Assembly (NCBI RefSeq): GCF_051710625.1
Contig: NZ_JBPESN010000054.1
Coordinates: forward strand, 1 to 15,004
Direction of reading: 5' to 3'
DNA length: 15,004 nt
From: JBPESN01 sp051710625
Lineage (GTDB): Bacteria > Pseudomonadota > Gammaproteobacteria > Enterobacterales > Enterobacteriaceae
Shown here: positions 1 to 7,639 of the stretch, one piece after another
Layout of the letters: every line of letters begins with the position of its first letter
Position numbering within the stretch: position 1 is the first letter of the stretch
The notes under the pieces: generated by a model
Seen by the model: only the letters and a program-made list of their open reading frames with translations
What the model was told of the DNA's origin: nothing
Databases searched by the model: none
Translations under genes and position numbers: made by a program

Positions 1-358
1 AAACGCGTGGTAAACCAGCCGGAGTGATGTTCCACAGCGATCAGGGTAGCCACTATACGAGCAGGCAGTTCCGACAGTTGCTGTGGCGTTACCGGATCAA
101 AGAAAGCATGAGTCGGCGGGGTAATTGTTGGGATAACAGTCCGATGGAGCGCTTCTTCAGAAGTCTGAAAAACGAGTGGATACCAGTAACGGGCTACATA
201 AGCTTCAGCGAAGCAGCTCATGAAATTACCGACTATATCGTGGAATATTACAGCGCACTCAGGCCGCATGAATATAACGGTGGGTTGCCACCAAACGAAT
301 CAGAAAATAGATACTGGAAAAACGCTAACGCAGTGGCCAGTTTTAATTGGCCACTACA
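1..358 (+). mobile_element. 3' part of an IS3-family insertion sequence
   Basis: The window opens inside an IS3-family element and shows only its 3' part. The right boundary is placed at about 358 for two reasons. First, the prophage tail-fibre frame on the minus strand can be followed without a gap up to that base. Second, the terminal sequence ends in CA (minus strand TGTAGTGGCC), as expected for IS3-type ends of the form TG...CA. The left end lies outside the window, so neither the target duplication nor the left inverted repeat can be checked. The exact end could be off by a few bases. Confidence 0.75.
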
Positions 359-368
359 ATATCAGTAA
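3..368 (+). CDS. IS3-family transposase OrfB, C-terminal part of the catalytic domain (5' truncated by window)
   Basis: This is the C-terminal part of an IS3-family OrfB integrase-like transposase, which joins IS ends to target DNA. The frame is open from base 3, so its start lies upstream of the window. The motif HSDQGSHYTS carries the second catalytic Asp. The motif GNCWDNSPMERFFRSLKNEW carries the catalytic Glu, with 35 residues between them, which is the DD(35)E spacing of the family. The first Asp is upstream and not visible. The usual C-terminal YNxxRPH-like region follows as EYYSALRPHEYNGGLPPNE. The stop codon at 366-368 lies about ten bases past the inferred IS end, so the last residues come from flanking prophage DNA. 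Nothing visible is broken, but full function cannot be judged. Confidence 0.93.
   Translation, partial: TRGKPAGVMFHSDQGSHYTSRQFRQLLWRYRIKESMSRRGNCWDNSPMERFFRSLKNEWIPVTGYISFSEAAHEITDYIVEYYSALRPHEYNGGLPPNESENRYWKNANAVASFNWPLQYQ
332..355. repeat. 8-bp inverted repeat at the IS right end
   Basis: AGTGGCCA (332-339) and TGGCCACT (348-355) form a perfect inverted repeat around an eight-base AT-rich spacer, just inside the inferred IS end. It lies within the transposase frame. It could be part of the transposase-binding terminal repeat or form a small hairpin. The function is inferred only from position. Confidence 0.6.
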
Positions 369-519
369 TGATCCCTGATAAGTAAGTTATTGCCAATTTC
401 AGATGTTTACTTTTATCAAACGTCTGTCCCTGCATCAGAGCATAGCCTGCGGGAATATTATCCGACGGCCAGGCGATAGGGGCACCGACAGACGGCACCG
501 GCACCGGGCTGGGCGGTAG
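359..519 (-). pseudogene. Phage tail-fibre / tail-collar domain remnant, cut by the IS
   Basis: On the minus strand one frame reads VPSVGAPIAWPSDNIPAGYA followed by LMQGQTFDKS. This is the typical start of a phage tail-collar domain (receptor-binding fibre). After FDKS the frame continues as KHLKLAITYLSGIITD. It keeps the spacing of the usual ...PKLA.AYPSGVIPDMRG stretch, although several residues differ from what I recall. The match stops at the IS end, so the IS cut the collar. Upstream the same frame runs into tape-measure sequence with no fibre shaft or baseplate genes. This is a joined fragment, not a gene with its own start. The right boundary, about 519, is approximate, because the frame stays open into the tape-measure remnant. 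Confidence 0.7.
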
Positions 520-2230
520 CCCGCATGCCTGCGCCTCAGCCGCCTTATCCTTGCCTGTATTAGCGGAAAGTCCTGCGCCCTTTGCCAGGCCATCAGGCCG
601 GTTTCCAGCAAGGGAATGTTCTTTGGCAGTCCCCCGGCTTTTGTGGCCGCGTTTTTCAGCAGGCCGCTGGCGGCCCTGGTCAGCGAGCCACCGCCTTTGC
701 CTAGCAGCAGGTCCGCGCCGGTCTTGATGGCTGCCGCCGCACCTAGCGCGGTAATGGCCAGTGACGCCTGGGTTGCCGCTGTGGTGAGATTCGGGAATTC
801 CTGTGCCAGCCTGGCCCCGCTTTCGGCCACGTCGCCCAGCACTTGAGCGACCGGGGCTACGGCGTCGTTGGTGGCAAAGGGTTTTTTATTCTCTGCCTGC
901 TGAACGCGAAACTGACTGCCTTTTCTGAGCAGGCTAAAATCCAAATCGGCCGAACGCGCCCCTTCCGGCGTCTCAAACTGCTTGACCACCTCATCGGTCA
1001 GCTGTTGGGACATCGTCCGGCTGCGTTCATAGCCATAAAACGCATTGCGCGATTGCTGATTGGTCAGCAGGGTCGAGATATGGGCACCGTGACGCCCTTC
1101 AATCGCCGCTTCCAGGTTAGCGCGCTTTTCCGGATCGCGCGTATTAGCCAGCTCGGCGCGCAGTTTTTTCGTTTGCGCATCGTGTCTGTCTGCCAGTTGT
1201 ATTACCCGGTCCAGCGTATCGAGCGGCGTCAGGGCGGCTTTCGCATCCTGAGTCATCAGCGCCTGGATATCGACACCCTTGCACCGGATAAGCAGATTTT
1301 TAGCCTTGTTCTTCGGGTTGGTAGAGGACAGCTCTGCCAATAAATCGTTGGCGCTGGTGGCAGCCTCACTTGGCTCACCGGCAACTGAGCCAGCGTCTTC
1401 GAACAGCGCCAGGGTCTGGGCATAGCCCCGCCGCTTGTGGAAGCCGGCCGACTTGGCGGCCTCGAGTGCGCGCGGCACAAGCCAAGGCCAGCAGCGGCAC
1501 CTCCACCAGACCGTGTTGCGCCGCTGTGGTGGCCCCCATTCAGGCGATGCAGCTGTCGCGCTCACTGAGGTTAAAATTGACCGCCGCATTTTGCAACAAC
1601 GCCATCTCTTTGAGCTCAGCCCCGGCGGCCGTGGCGTTTTTCATCACCTTCGGCAGATTAGGAAAAGGCTTTTTCCTTCGGCAGGGAGCGCCGCATGATT
1701 TCCAGCGCTTCCATGGCCGGGCCGGGGGTGCTGCCGCCGGCGTGCGGGGCGGCGCGAATGTGCTGTTCAATGACCGTTAGGCCCGCCTCGCGCACGCTCG
1801 CGTTATCATTGCGGTAGGCAAATTTGGCCAGCTTGCGCAGGTGCGCATCGTAGCCCATCTGGCGGGTGATGGGCTGGCGCAGGCTCATGGCCCCCACGAC
1901 CAGCCCGGAGCCAAGGGACAGCGTCCCCTTGAGGCATCTGCGTTGCTGGCGCACGGCCCCGGCCATCTCCTGACGCAGCCGGGCAATGCTGGTCTGCATC
2001 CTGTCATAGGCGCACACCTGCTCGCTGGCCGACAGGGTGCCACTGCGCGCCAGGCGCTGATAGGCCGCCTGGGTACGCTGCATTTCCCGCTGCAGATGAC
2101 GCTCGCCCCGCCGCCCCAGGGTTTCCCGCGCCTGACTCAGGCGGCGAAATTCCTCCGACAGACGGCGAATGCCCGGCGGCGCGCTGGCATTGACGCTAAA
2201 GTGTAGCTGGGTATCAAATTCACGGGCCAT
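520..2230 (-). pseudogene. Tail tape measure protein, frameshifted and 3'-truncated
   Basis: The tape measure sets tail length and sits inside the tail tube. The gene starts at ATG 2230, a few bases after the chaperone second frame ends. The N-terminal 180 residues are rich in Arg, Gln and Glu, with coiled-coil-like heptads around SEEFRRLSQARETL. They include RQPITRQMGYDAHLRKLAKF, typical of Mu-like tape measures. A frameshift near 1675 moves the frame to PNLPKVMKNATAAGAELKEM. A TGA follows near 1540 (SCIA*MGATTAAQ), and another shift near 1480 leads to the long segment ALEAAKSAGFHKRRGYAQ. Ala/Gly-rich hydrophobic sequence lies at about 620-800. Only about 570 codons remain, and the C-terminus is replaced by collar sequence. 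Position between chaperone and distal tail genes fits the call. Confidence 0.85.
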
Positions 2231-2233
2231 GGG

Positions 2234-2437
2234 TTACGTCCGTTTGGCTGAGGGAGGGCGTCGGCGCAGGCTTTTGATGGTCCTGTTTTTCCGCCAGCCC
2301 CTGGGGTTTTCCAGACGCCCGATAGCGTCGAGCAGCCCGCCCAGGACTACAGCGTCAAGGCGGCGGGCGCGGGCGGCGCGGATGCGGTACTGTCCGAGTC
2401 GGACAAGGGCGAAACGGTAGTCGCGCAGGCGGGGGCT
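2234..2437 (-). CDS. Tail assembly chaperone, second (frameshift) reading frame, Mu gp42-position
   Basis: This frame has no good start codon of its own and opens just after a TGA at 2438-2440. It encodes LRDYRFALVRLGQYRIRAAR and ends in a very basic tail (RKNRTIKSLRRRPPSAKRT), stopping at 2234, three bases before the tape-measure ATG at 2230. It overlaps the end of the first chaperone frame and lies in the +1/-2 frame relative to it. In many tailed phages, the gene before the tape measure is expressed as a frameshift extension of the preceding chaperone. For phage Mu a -2 shift has been proposed (recalled, not checked). The intact 67-codon frame suggests a real extension. The alternative is an indel that split one gene into two frames. 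Confidence 0.6.
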   Translation of the reverse strand, partial: SPRLRDYRFALVRLGQYRIRAARARRLDAVVLGGLLDAIGRLENPRGWRKNRTIKSLRRRPPSAKRT

Positions 2438-2729
2438 TCAGCGCGCTGAGCTTTTTTTTCGCCTCAAGCTGGGCATCCCGTAGTACTTTGAAATCCTCAG
2501 AAACCAGCGTATCGCAGAGAAGCCCATAGGTGATCTCTTCTGCGGGAATACTGCCCAGCTCGGTGATGCAACGTGCCAGGACACCCACTATGGTGCCCGA
2601 GTCCGGGATACCCTCCTCCACCACGGCGATCTCGTCGCTGATGGTGCTGATCCGCACGGTAAAATCACGGTGCCGTTGATCTTTATAAAACACGCCTATT
2701 GGTAAGGTGGCGCTGTGGGTAAATGCCAT
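2355..2729 (-). CDS. Tail assembly chaperone, first reading frame (Mu gp41-position)
   Basis: This predicted tail assembly chaperone, in the position of Mu gp41, helps load the tube protein onto the tape measure. It starts at ATG 2729, immediately after the tube stop (GAGTAACCCATG). The first 95 codons look like ordinary protein (FYKDQRHRDFTVRISTISDE ... SEDFKVLRDAQLEAKKKL). After KKLSALK the frame turns into Pro/Arg-rich sequence (PPPARLPFRPCPTRTVPHPR), which looks like an out-of-frame tail and supports a shift into the second frame nearby. The family is assigned mainly from position between tube and tape measure and from this overlapping two-frame layout. No lesion is visible in the part before the shift. 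Confidence 0.7.
   Translation of the reverse strand: MAFTHSATLPIGVFYKDQRHRDFTVRISTISDEIAVVEEGIPDSGTIVGVLARCITELGSIPAEEITYGLLCDTLVSEDFKVLRDAQLEAKKKLSALKPPPARLPFRPCPTRTVPHPRRPRPPP
2428..2440 (-). other. Candidate -2/+1 ribosomal slip site between the two chaperone frames
   Basis: The minus strand reads TGAAGCCCCCGCC. The second frame is closed by TGA at 2438-2440, so a shift into it must occur after that point. The first C run is CCC CCG (2435-2430). A proline tRNA on CCG could re-pair two bases back on CCC, giving the second frame. This is a mechanistic proposal only. A one-base mutation would give the same picture. Confidence 0.3.
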
Positions 2730-2732
2730 GGG

Positions 2733-3101
2733 TTACTCCTCAACCTTGTTCAGTGCAAAGGCGCTAATGGTGATACGGGCCTCATTGTCAATGGTATACT
2801 GTTCGCCCACCTCGGTGATAAACACACCCTGATAGGTGATGCGCTTGCCGCCGCTGAGGGGGTATTGCGTCAATTTCGCGCCCGAGATTTTTTCCCAGTG
2901 CAGGGTATTGTTGACCGGCACCACGGCGGTGATGGACAGCTCATAGGTGGCAATCCCCTGGGTGTAGCCCTTGGCGCGCCCGGTGAAGTTCATGGTCTTG
3001 ACCAGCTGCTTGCCTGTGTTCTCGCGCGGACTAAACTCAGTCACCTCAACCTCGGTGCTGTTAATCTCCAGCACCCCCGCGCCGGTGTATTCCAGTGCCA
3101 T
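2733..3101 (-). CDS. Tail tube protein (122 aa, intact)
   Basis: This structural protein forms the inner tube of the contractile tail. The frame runs unbroken from ATG 3101 to TAA 2733, with an AGGGG ribosome site about six bases upstream. The sequence begins MALEYTGAGVLEINSTEVEV and shows repeated short beta-strand-like stretches (NFTGRAKGYTQGIATYELSI, KRITYQGVFITEVGEQYTI), with almost no charged clusters, as expected for a tube beta-sandwich. It lies directly after the sheath and before the chaperone, the standard sheath-tube-chaperone order. It is one of the few undamaged structural genes here. The family call rests on position, size and general resemblance to BcepMu-type tube proteins. 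Confidence 0.82.
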   Translation of the reverse strand: MALEYTGAGVLEINSTEVEVTEFSPRENTGKQLVKTMNFTGRAKGYTQGIATYELSITAVVPVNNTLHWEKISGAKLTQYPLSGGKRITYQGVFITEVGEQYTIDNEARITISAFALNKVEE

Positions 3102-3112
3102 ACAGATCCCCT

Positions 3113-4431
3113 TTACAAAAGATAAATGGTGGCAGCAAACACACGCAGGCCGCGTACCACCGCCGCTGGGATACTCGCATCGGCGCGGCTGTCATCCTGC
3201 CGACTGCGTGTTACCGTCAACTGCTCCTTATGCGCGCCCACGTTTTCAACGATTTCCAGCTGCTCCAGGGTGTAGAGCACATCGAGCAGCTCGGAGTGGA
3301 TACGCTGCAGGCGGGTATCGTTGAGTTTTTCACGCGGGAAGCGCTGGGGTGATACGGGCACGGCAGGCCAGGCGCACATAATCCAGCGAGCGCAGGATAG
3401 TGATATTTATCAGCGAACGGTCGGTCACGCCCATGCTATTTTTCACATAGGTGCTGACCGCCCGCACAATCTGCACTTGACTGCCGTTCACTTCAAAAGG
3501 CGTCAGGCCGTTGCCCAGCGCGTTTTTCTGCTCGCTGCGCCCCGGCCATTTGTCCTGTGGCGTGATGTCCGCACCGGGTAACGCCAGGGTATTGAGCGGG
3601 CGTGCCGGGTCGGACTCGCTGGCGATGATGGCGGCATATATCGCCGCCAGCTCGCCGCTGGGCAGTATTGAGCCGTGATACCAGCCCCAGGGTGAGACGC
3701 GCCGCGTTGACGTCGGTCGTGAGCGCCGTGTCACCTGACAGCGTACCGTTCCCGCCAACGACGCCCAGCGCCGCATCCAGTGCGGGCTCGCCTTTGCCGC
3801 CGCGCATCGGCGTCAGCGCAGCGGTGACACCTGGTGCGCTGACCGTGACAGTCACGCCAATCTGGTTACCACAGGCCCCTTTGCTGCGCGCCGTCAGCAC
3901 CAGCCGCTCGCCGGGACTTTTACCGCCGGATGACGGCGGCGGGATATCCGCCATCGCCGCCGTCACCGGTAGCGCGTCCAGGGTGTTGATGGCTTCCACC
4001 AGGGTCACCATCAGCGCCCCGGCGCTATCGCCACTGGTGACAGCAATGGCGACGGTTTCGCCGCAGACGCCAAGGCGCACCTGCCCGGTGCCACTGGCGC
4101 TGCTCTTGAATCCCAGCGTGCCGGTGGCCGCCACGCCAGCCTCGCTGTCCGGTATCCCCACCACCGCCAGCGGCAGGGTGTCATTGGCGCAGATGGCGGC
4201 CCGCGCCATGCGATGCGCCTGGGAGCCATGACCAAACAGGCTGGCAGCCTCTTCATCGCTGAACACGTTTACCGGCGTCAGCGTCTTCGTGTCCGGCGTG
4301 GTGGTGCGCTGGGCCAGTATCACCAGCGTCTGGTCGTTGGTGGGCAGCGCCCGCGACGCCAGGGTGGTGTTAAACCCAGAATAATAGCCGGGTTTATAGG
4401 TTGGCGCCGGTATCACGGCATCAATGCTCAT
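3113..4431 (-). pseudogene. Contractile tail sheath protein (Mu gpL-like), two frameshifts
   Basis: The sheath polymerises around the tail tube and contracts on infection. The gene starts at ATG 4431 (MSIDAVIPAPTYKPGYYSGF) and its family C-terminus ends at TAA 3113 (VVRGLRVFAATIYLL), for about 440 codons against roughly 495 in Mu gpL. The N-terminal part contains LTPVNVFSDEEAASLFGHGS, a recognisable Mu-sheath motif. A first shift lies between 3690 and 3660, after which AAIYAAIIASESDPARPLNT continues in another frame. A second lies near 3345-3350, where CCCC replaces an expected CCC (RITPALP* instead of RIT.RFPREKLNDTRLQRI). Both ends and the codon total are preserved, so decay looks recent. 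No full sheath can be made. Confidence 0.9.
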
Positions 4432-4451
4432 GCGTCCCCCTTGGTATCACG

Positions 4452-4640
4452 TCAATCATGGTCTTTTGCCCTTGTGGTCACGATATCCTGCGCAACAACT
4501 GCTGGCGGGTCATCAAGATGATACGCCAGCCCGGTGCCCTCATGCATCGGCCACGGTGTATTCAGTCGTCCCTGATAGTCGGCAAACAGCCGGTCAGGGT
4601 CATTGTCGCCTTCCGGCGCGGGCCAGCGGCCGTTATCCAA
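4452..4640 (-). CDS. Small conserved-looking hypothetical protein (62 aa)
   Basis: This is an unbroken frame between the DUF1834 gene and the sheath gene, the slot often held by a small DUF2635 protein in Mu-like phages. I do not recognise DUF2635 in it. The product is acidic and rich in Pro, Asp and Trp (DNGRWPAPEGDNDPDRLFAD, YQGRLNTPWPMHEGTGLAYH), with no membrane segment. TTG 4640 is chosen as start because it overlaps the DUF1834 stop by eight bases and has GAAGAGG just upstream. A longer open stretch begins at 4697 but would lie deep in the upstream gene. The function is unknown. A minor tail or head-completion role is only a guess from position. Confidence 0.6.
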   Translation of the reverse strand: MDNGRWPAPEGDNDPDRLFADYQGRLNTPWPMHEGTGLAYHLDDPPAVVAQDIVTTRAKDHD

Positions 4641-5105
4641 GCGCCTCTTCAACCCAGACCGTGTCGAATTCGCAAGAATAGGCCGCCAGGGCATCACTGT
4701 TCAGGCAAGCGCTGAACAGTGATGAGCGCACCCAGCCCGGCAGCAGTGGCTCGACAGGCAACCCCATATCCTGACGGTTCATTAAGCGCCGAATGGCCCG
4801 AATCAGCCTATTGCAGCCCACTTCATCGCGGGCCGGGCCACCCTTGCGCTGAGCCGCTTCCTCGCGCACCGAATAGGCCGCCAGCAGCACCGAGAAACGC
4901 CCGGAGGTGTAAAAGCGGTGTTTATGGGTACTGACCGGTTGGGTCTGCTGCACGCCAAGAAAGGTCACCCAACAGGCGGGCAGCACACGTGCGATAGCCC
5001 CCACACCCTCCAGCGCGCCGCCATAGCTGCCCCCACGGCAGATACCATGCGACCCAGACCCGCTTTAAGCCGCGCCATCATGGCGTTTTCAATCTCGCTT
5101 ATCAT
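4633..5105 (-). pseudogene. DUF1834 family protein (Mu gp37-position), frameshifted
   Basis: This is a tail-completion-type protein of Mu-like phages, in the head-tail joining region. It starts at ATG 5105, sharing TAATG with the DUF1320 stop. The N-terminus MISEIENAMMARLKAGLGRM is typical of the family. At about 5020-5035, in a G-rich run, the frame shifts. The correct sequence continues as SYGGALEGVGAIARVLPACW and then VTFLGVQQTQPVSTHKHRFY. The gene ends at TAA 4633 with CEFDTVWVEEALG. With the shift repaired it would be about 157 residues, close to the family size. As it stands, translation from the start gives about 46 residues. Confidence 0.85.
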
Positions 5106-5532
5106 TAAAATTCCCCTCCGCCGGTCTGGTTGCGTCCCCAGACGCGGCGACCGGAAAAGAACGCCGCCCCGGCGTTGCCCTCGGCGCGCCACCGCTTTGG
5201 GTGGTGGCCAGCGTGACCCGCCCATTGGCGACGTTTTCTAGATAGCAAATGGGGTTGCGGTAGCGGCCACGGATTTCATCGGTGCCCACCCGTTCGGTGC
5301 CGGTGAGACGGTAGCGGGCGATATCACAGGCAATGCCGCACAGGTCGGAGGACGCTACCGGCAGCGGCAGGGTATAGCGCCCGCCGATATAGCCGTTAAT
5401 CTCATCGGCAGTCGCCTGCAACCCGCCGGCCAGCACGCTGGCGTTAATCTCGCCGGTGTTGTCACGGTCGGTCAGAATGCGCACCTCCTGCTCACCGAAG
5501 CGCAACACCATGTCCTCAAGGCGCGCGTACAC
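5105..5532 (-). pseudogene. DUF1320 family protein (Mu gp36-position), late frameshift
   Basis: This is a DUF1320 head-tail connector-type protein found after the major head gene in Mu-like phages. The start is GTG 5532, two bases after the major-head stop. The N-terminal 115 codons are intact (VYARLEDMVLRFGEQEVRIL, GGRYTLPLPVASSDLCGIAC, ARYRLTGTERVGTDEIRGRY). Near 5185, after VTLATTQSGG, one base is gained or lost. The authentic end (GNAGAAFFSGRRVWGRNQTG) is then found in a neighbouring frame and stops at TAA 5105, overlapping the DUF1834 start as TAATG. The shifted frame runs on to 5089 with unrelated residues. Since most of the fold is before the break, a partly functional product is conceivable. 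Confidence 0.85.
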
Positions 5533-5534
5533 GC

Positions 5535-6443
5535 TTATTTGCCCATCGAGCCGTAGGCCATCTGCCAGAAGCCAAACTTGGCCTGGCCGCGTGCCTCTGC
5601 GCTAAACCCTGAACTGCTTGCGCATAAACACGTCCGGGCTATTGATATCGGTCATGGCGACAAACAGCGGGGCCTGGCGCTGCTGGAAAAATCAGCGGCT
5701 TTACAGGCGGCTGGTATCCATCAGGAACCAGGCGCTGTCCGAGGTCAGCCAGGGCACGACCAGCACCTCGGCGGTGCCCTTGTAGATATTAGCCTTGCCG
5801 TCATCCAGACGTTCGGCGGTGGTATAAGGGTACGCGCCACATCGTCCAGCGCCGGCGGCACGACCAGCAGGTTGGGCATGATATTCAGCGGCCGTCCCTC
5901 TTTATCCTTCATCTGGCGCAATTGCTTGCGCGCCTCACCGTAGGACGCCTGCGCCTCGACCAGTGAGGCCGCTGAGAGCGGTTTTTCGCCGAGATTGGAG
6001 TAGGTGGTTTTGCCCATACTGTGCGTATCGCTAAAAAACGGCTAGCCGTCATAGCCTTTTTTACTGAAACCTTTATTCAGCAGCTCAAACACCATCTCAT
6101 CCGGCCACTGTTTGGCGGTAAAGCCCGCATCCTGCGCCTGGGGTTGGTAAACGCCCAGCTAGTCATCCTGGATGTCGTTGCGATCGACTTCCACCGTGGC
6201 CTCATAGTCATCATTGACCAGGGTGTTGTAGGTTAACGCCGCCAGCGCCTTGACCTGCTTGTCACCTATCCATTTGCGTATCCTTGGGAAGCTGCTTAAC
6301 CAGGCGTAGGTGTTCTCCTTGCCGGTGAACGGCACCAGGGTGGCCACCTTGTCCCACTGGGTGGACGTGGTGTCAAACGCCTGGTTAAAGGTGAGTTTAA
6401 TGTTGCAGAAAATCACCTTTAAATTTCCAGCGTTCACTAACAT
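5535..6443 (-). pseudogene. Major head (capsid) subunit, Mu gpT-like, with two stop codons and frameshifts
   Basis: This is the shell protein of the phage head. It starts at ATG 6443, with AAGGAG nine bases upstream, the best ribosome site in the window. The sequence runs MLVNAGNLKVIFCNIKLTFN through YNTLVNDDYEATVEVDRNDI. A TAG follows at codon 95 (6159-6161), then LGVYQPQAQDAGF and a second TAG at codon 134 (6042-6044), then FFSDTHSMGKTTYSNLGEKP. A frameshift near 5825 moves to ERLDDGKANIYKGTAEVLVV. Further shifts lie near 5700 and 5610 before the true end ARGQAKFGFWQMAYGSMGK, stopping at 5535. Repaired length is about 302 residues, the usual size for BcepMu-type heads. Confidence 0.9.
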
Positions 6444-6452
6444 ATGCAGTGT

Positions 6453-6458
6453 CTCCTT
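6453..6458 (-). promoter_or_regulatory. Strong ribosome binding site of the major head gene
   Basis: AAGGAG on the minus strand sits nine bases before ATG 6443. It is the clearest Shine-Dalgarno sequence in the module, where most starts rely on overlap with the upstream stop. This fits the high expression expected of a capsid protein. Confidence 0.6.
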
Positions 6459-6889
6459 ATTCGACCCAGACGTCCGCCGCGTCAAGCACGATGATAGTAC
6501 CTGCCGTACAGCGGCTGGCGGGTTTTCCTGGCTTGCCTTCCTGCGCGGGCGTGCTGCCGTCGCTGACAGAGACCGTCTGATTATCCACCACATAGGATAG
6601 GCCCGCTTGCCGACATGCTCCTGCTTCACCGCGCCGTCGTTCTCCCACAAAAACGCCTTGTGGCGGCGCACCACTATGTACTGGGCGGCGTTACCGCCCT
6701 AACTGTTGTGATAGCCTCATCAGCCCGCCCGGCATACACCAGGGCTTCACCGCCCTGGCCGTTGACGGCATAGCCGCCCTTGAGGCAGACGATAACGCCG
6801 GCCGGAATAGTTTCCTTCTCCGCCACCGGATAGGGCGTCAATTCGCCGTCTCGGTACGGGGTATTACGATCTTGCGTGGTGGCGGTCAT
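6457..6889 (-). pseudogene. Small head protein, DUF2190/decoration-like, frameshifted
   Basis: This small protein lies between protease and major head genes, where BcepMu-type phages carry a DUF2190-like capsid cement or decoration protein. It starts at ATG 6889 within ATGA of the protease stop. The N-terminus reads MTATTQDRNTPYRDGELTPY and continues with hydrophobic beta-like stretches (EALVYAGRADEAITT). A frameshift near 6700 moves to GNAAQYIVVRRHKAFLWEND. A second near 6600 returns to YVVDNQTVSVSDGSTPAQEG, ending with IIVLDAADVWVE at 6457. Repaired length is about 144 residues. The family assignment is from gene order and general sequence style, so the exact role is less certain than for its neighbours. 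Confidence 0.72.
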
Positions 6890-7639
6890 GCCTGCACCTC
6901 ATCTTTCATCACGGTGGCAATAGTCCCGGCGCTGTGCCCAAAGGCGTGACAGGCGGCCAGCGCCGGCGCATCCAGTGCGCCCAGGGGCGATGGCCGCGCC
7001 TCGATACCCTGCGGCGCGTTGCCGCCGGTCTGCAGCCCCGACAGCGCGGCAATCGGCTGACGTGACGGGTGGCCAGGTGCTCACGCAGCAACGCCATGTC
7101 TTTTTCATCCAGCCGCCGCGCCCAGTCCTCATCCGCCCCTTTGAGCACGCGGCCATCACTGAGCGCCGCCGCCAGCAGCGCCGCCATACCGTCAAGCGCC
7201 GGCAAGTTGGTCAGCGCGGCATTCACCAGGCAGGTCACATTGCCCTGCCTGTCGTACTGAAACCGCGGGGAGACAAAAGCGGTACTCCCCGGCGGCAATC
7301 AGGGTGCGGGCACGCTCGGTCCATTCGACATCCACCGCAAACAGCCCCAGGCCCTCGACCCATTTCAGCTGCGAATACCAGCCGCCGGACGGCGCGGGTT
7401 GGCCGTTCTCCCGGGCATGGATATAAGCCTGGTGCTCATAGTCAAAGCAGTACGGCGTCTGGCGCGCCTGGGCAGCGCCTAATCAGCTTCCGGGCCTGCG
7501 GCTCCTCCAGCCGCCAGGGCGCCACGTCGGTGGGGCGTGTATCCTGCGAGCGACAGGTGCCGGCCGGAAACAGCTGGACACGGGTGCCGGCGCTCTCCAG
7601 CGCGACGGTCAGTGCGGCAAGGCGGACGGTGTTTTTCAC
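6886..7639 (-). pseudogene. Head maturation protease / scaffold (Mu gpI-like), frameshifted
   Basis: This is a Mu gpI-type protease and scaffold that directs capsid assembly. The start taken is GTG 7639 (VKNTVRLAALTVALESAGTR). A ten-codon frame (ATG 7668 to TGA 7636) overlaps it and could be a leader or a displaced start. A shift near 7480 leads to QTPYCFDYEHQAYIHARENG, which carries the family motif DYEHQ, followed by SGGWYSQLKWVEGLGLFAVD. A shift near 7275 leads to VSPRFQYDRQGNVTCLVNAA and LDEKDMALLREHLATRHVS. A third near 7060 leads to the end IATVMKDEVQA, stopping at 6886 as ATGA with the next gene. Repaired length is about 250 residues, shorter than Mu gpI at about 360, so an internal deletion is possible. 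Confidence 0.85.

Noticed and set aside
2452..2459. A8 run (A AAA AAG slip motif) in the chaperone gene as a -1 frameshift site
   Set aside because: The -1 frame leads to a low-complexity Ala/Pro/Ser stretch ending in TAG, with no resemblance to a chaperone extension. The convincing second frame requires a -2/+1 shift further downstream.
3668..4231. Plus-strand open frame of 187 codons opposite the sheath gene
   Set aside because: It is Ser/Pro/Ala-rich antisense of a clear sheath sequence, with no independent support.
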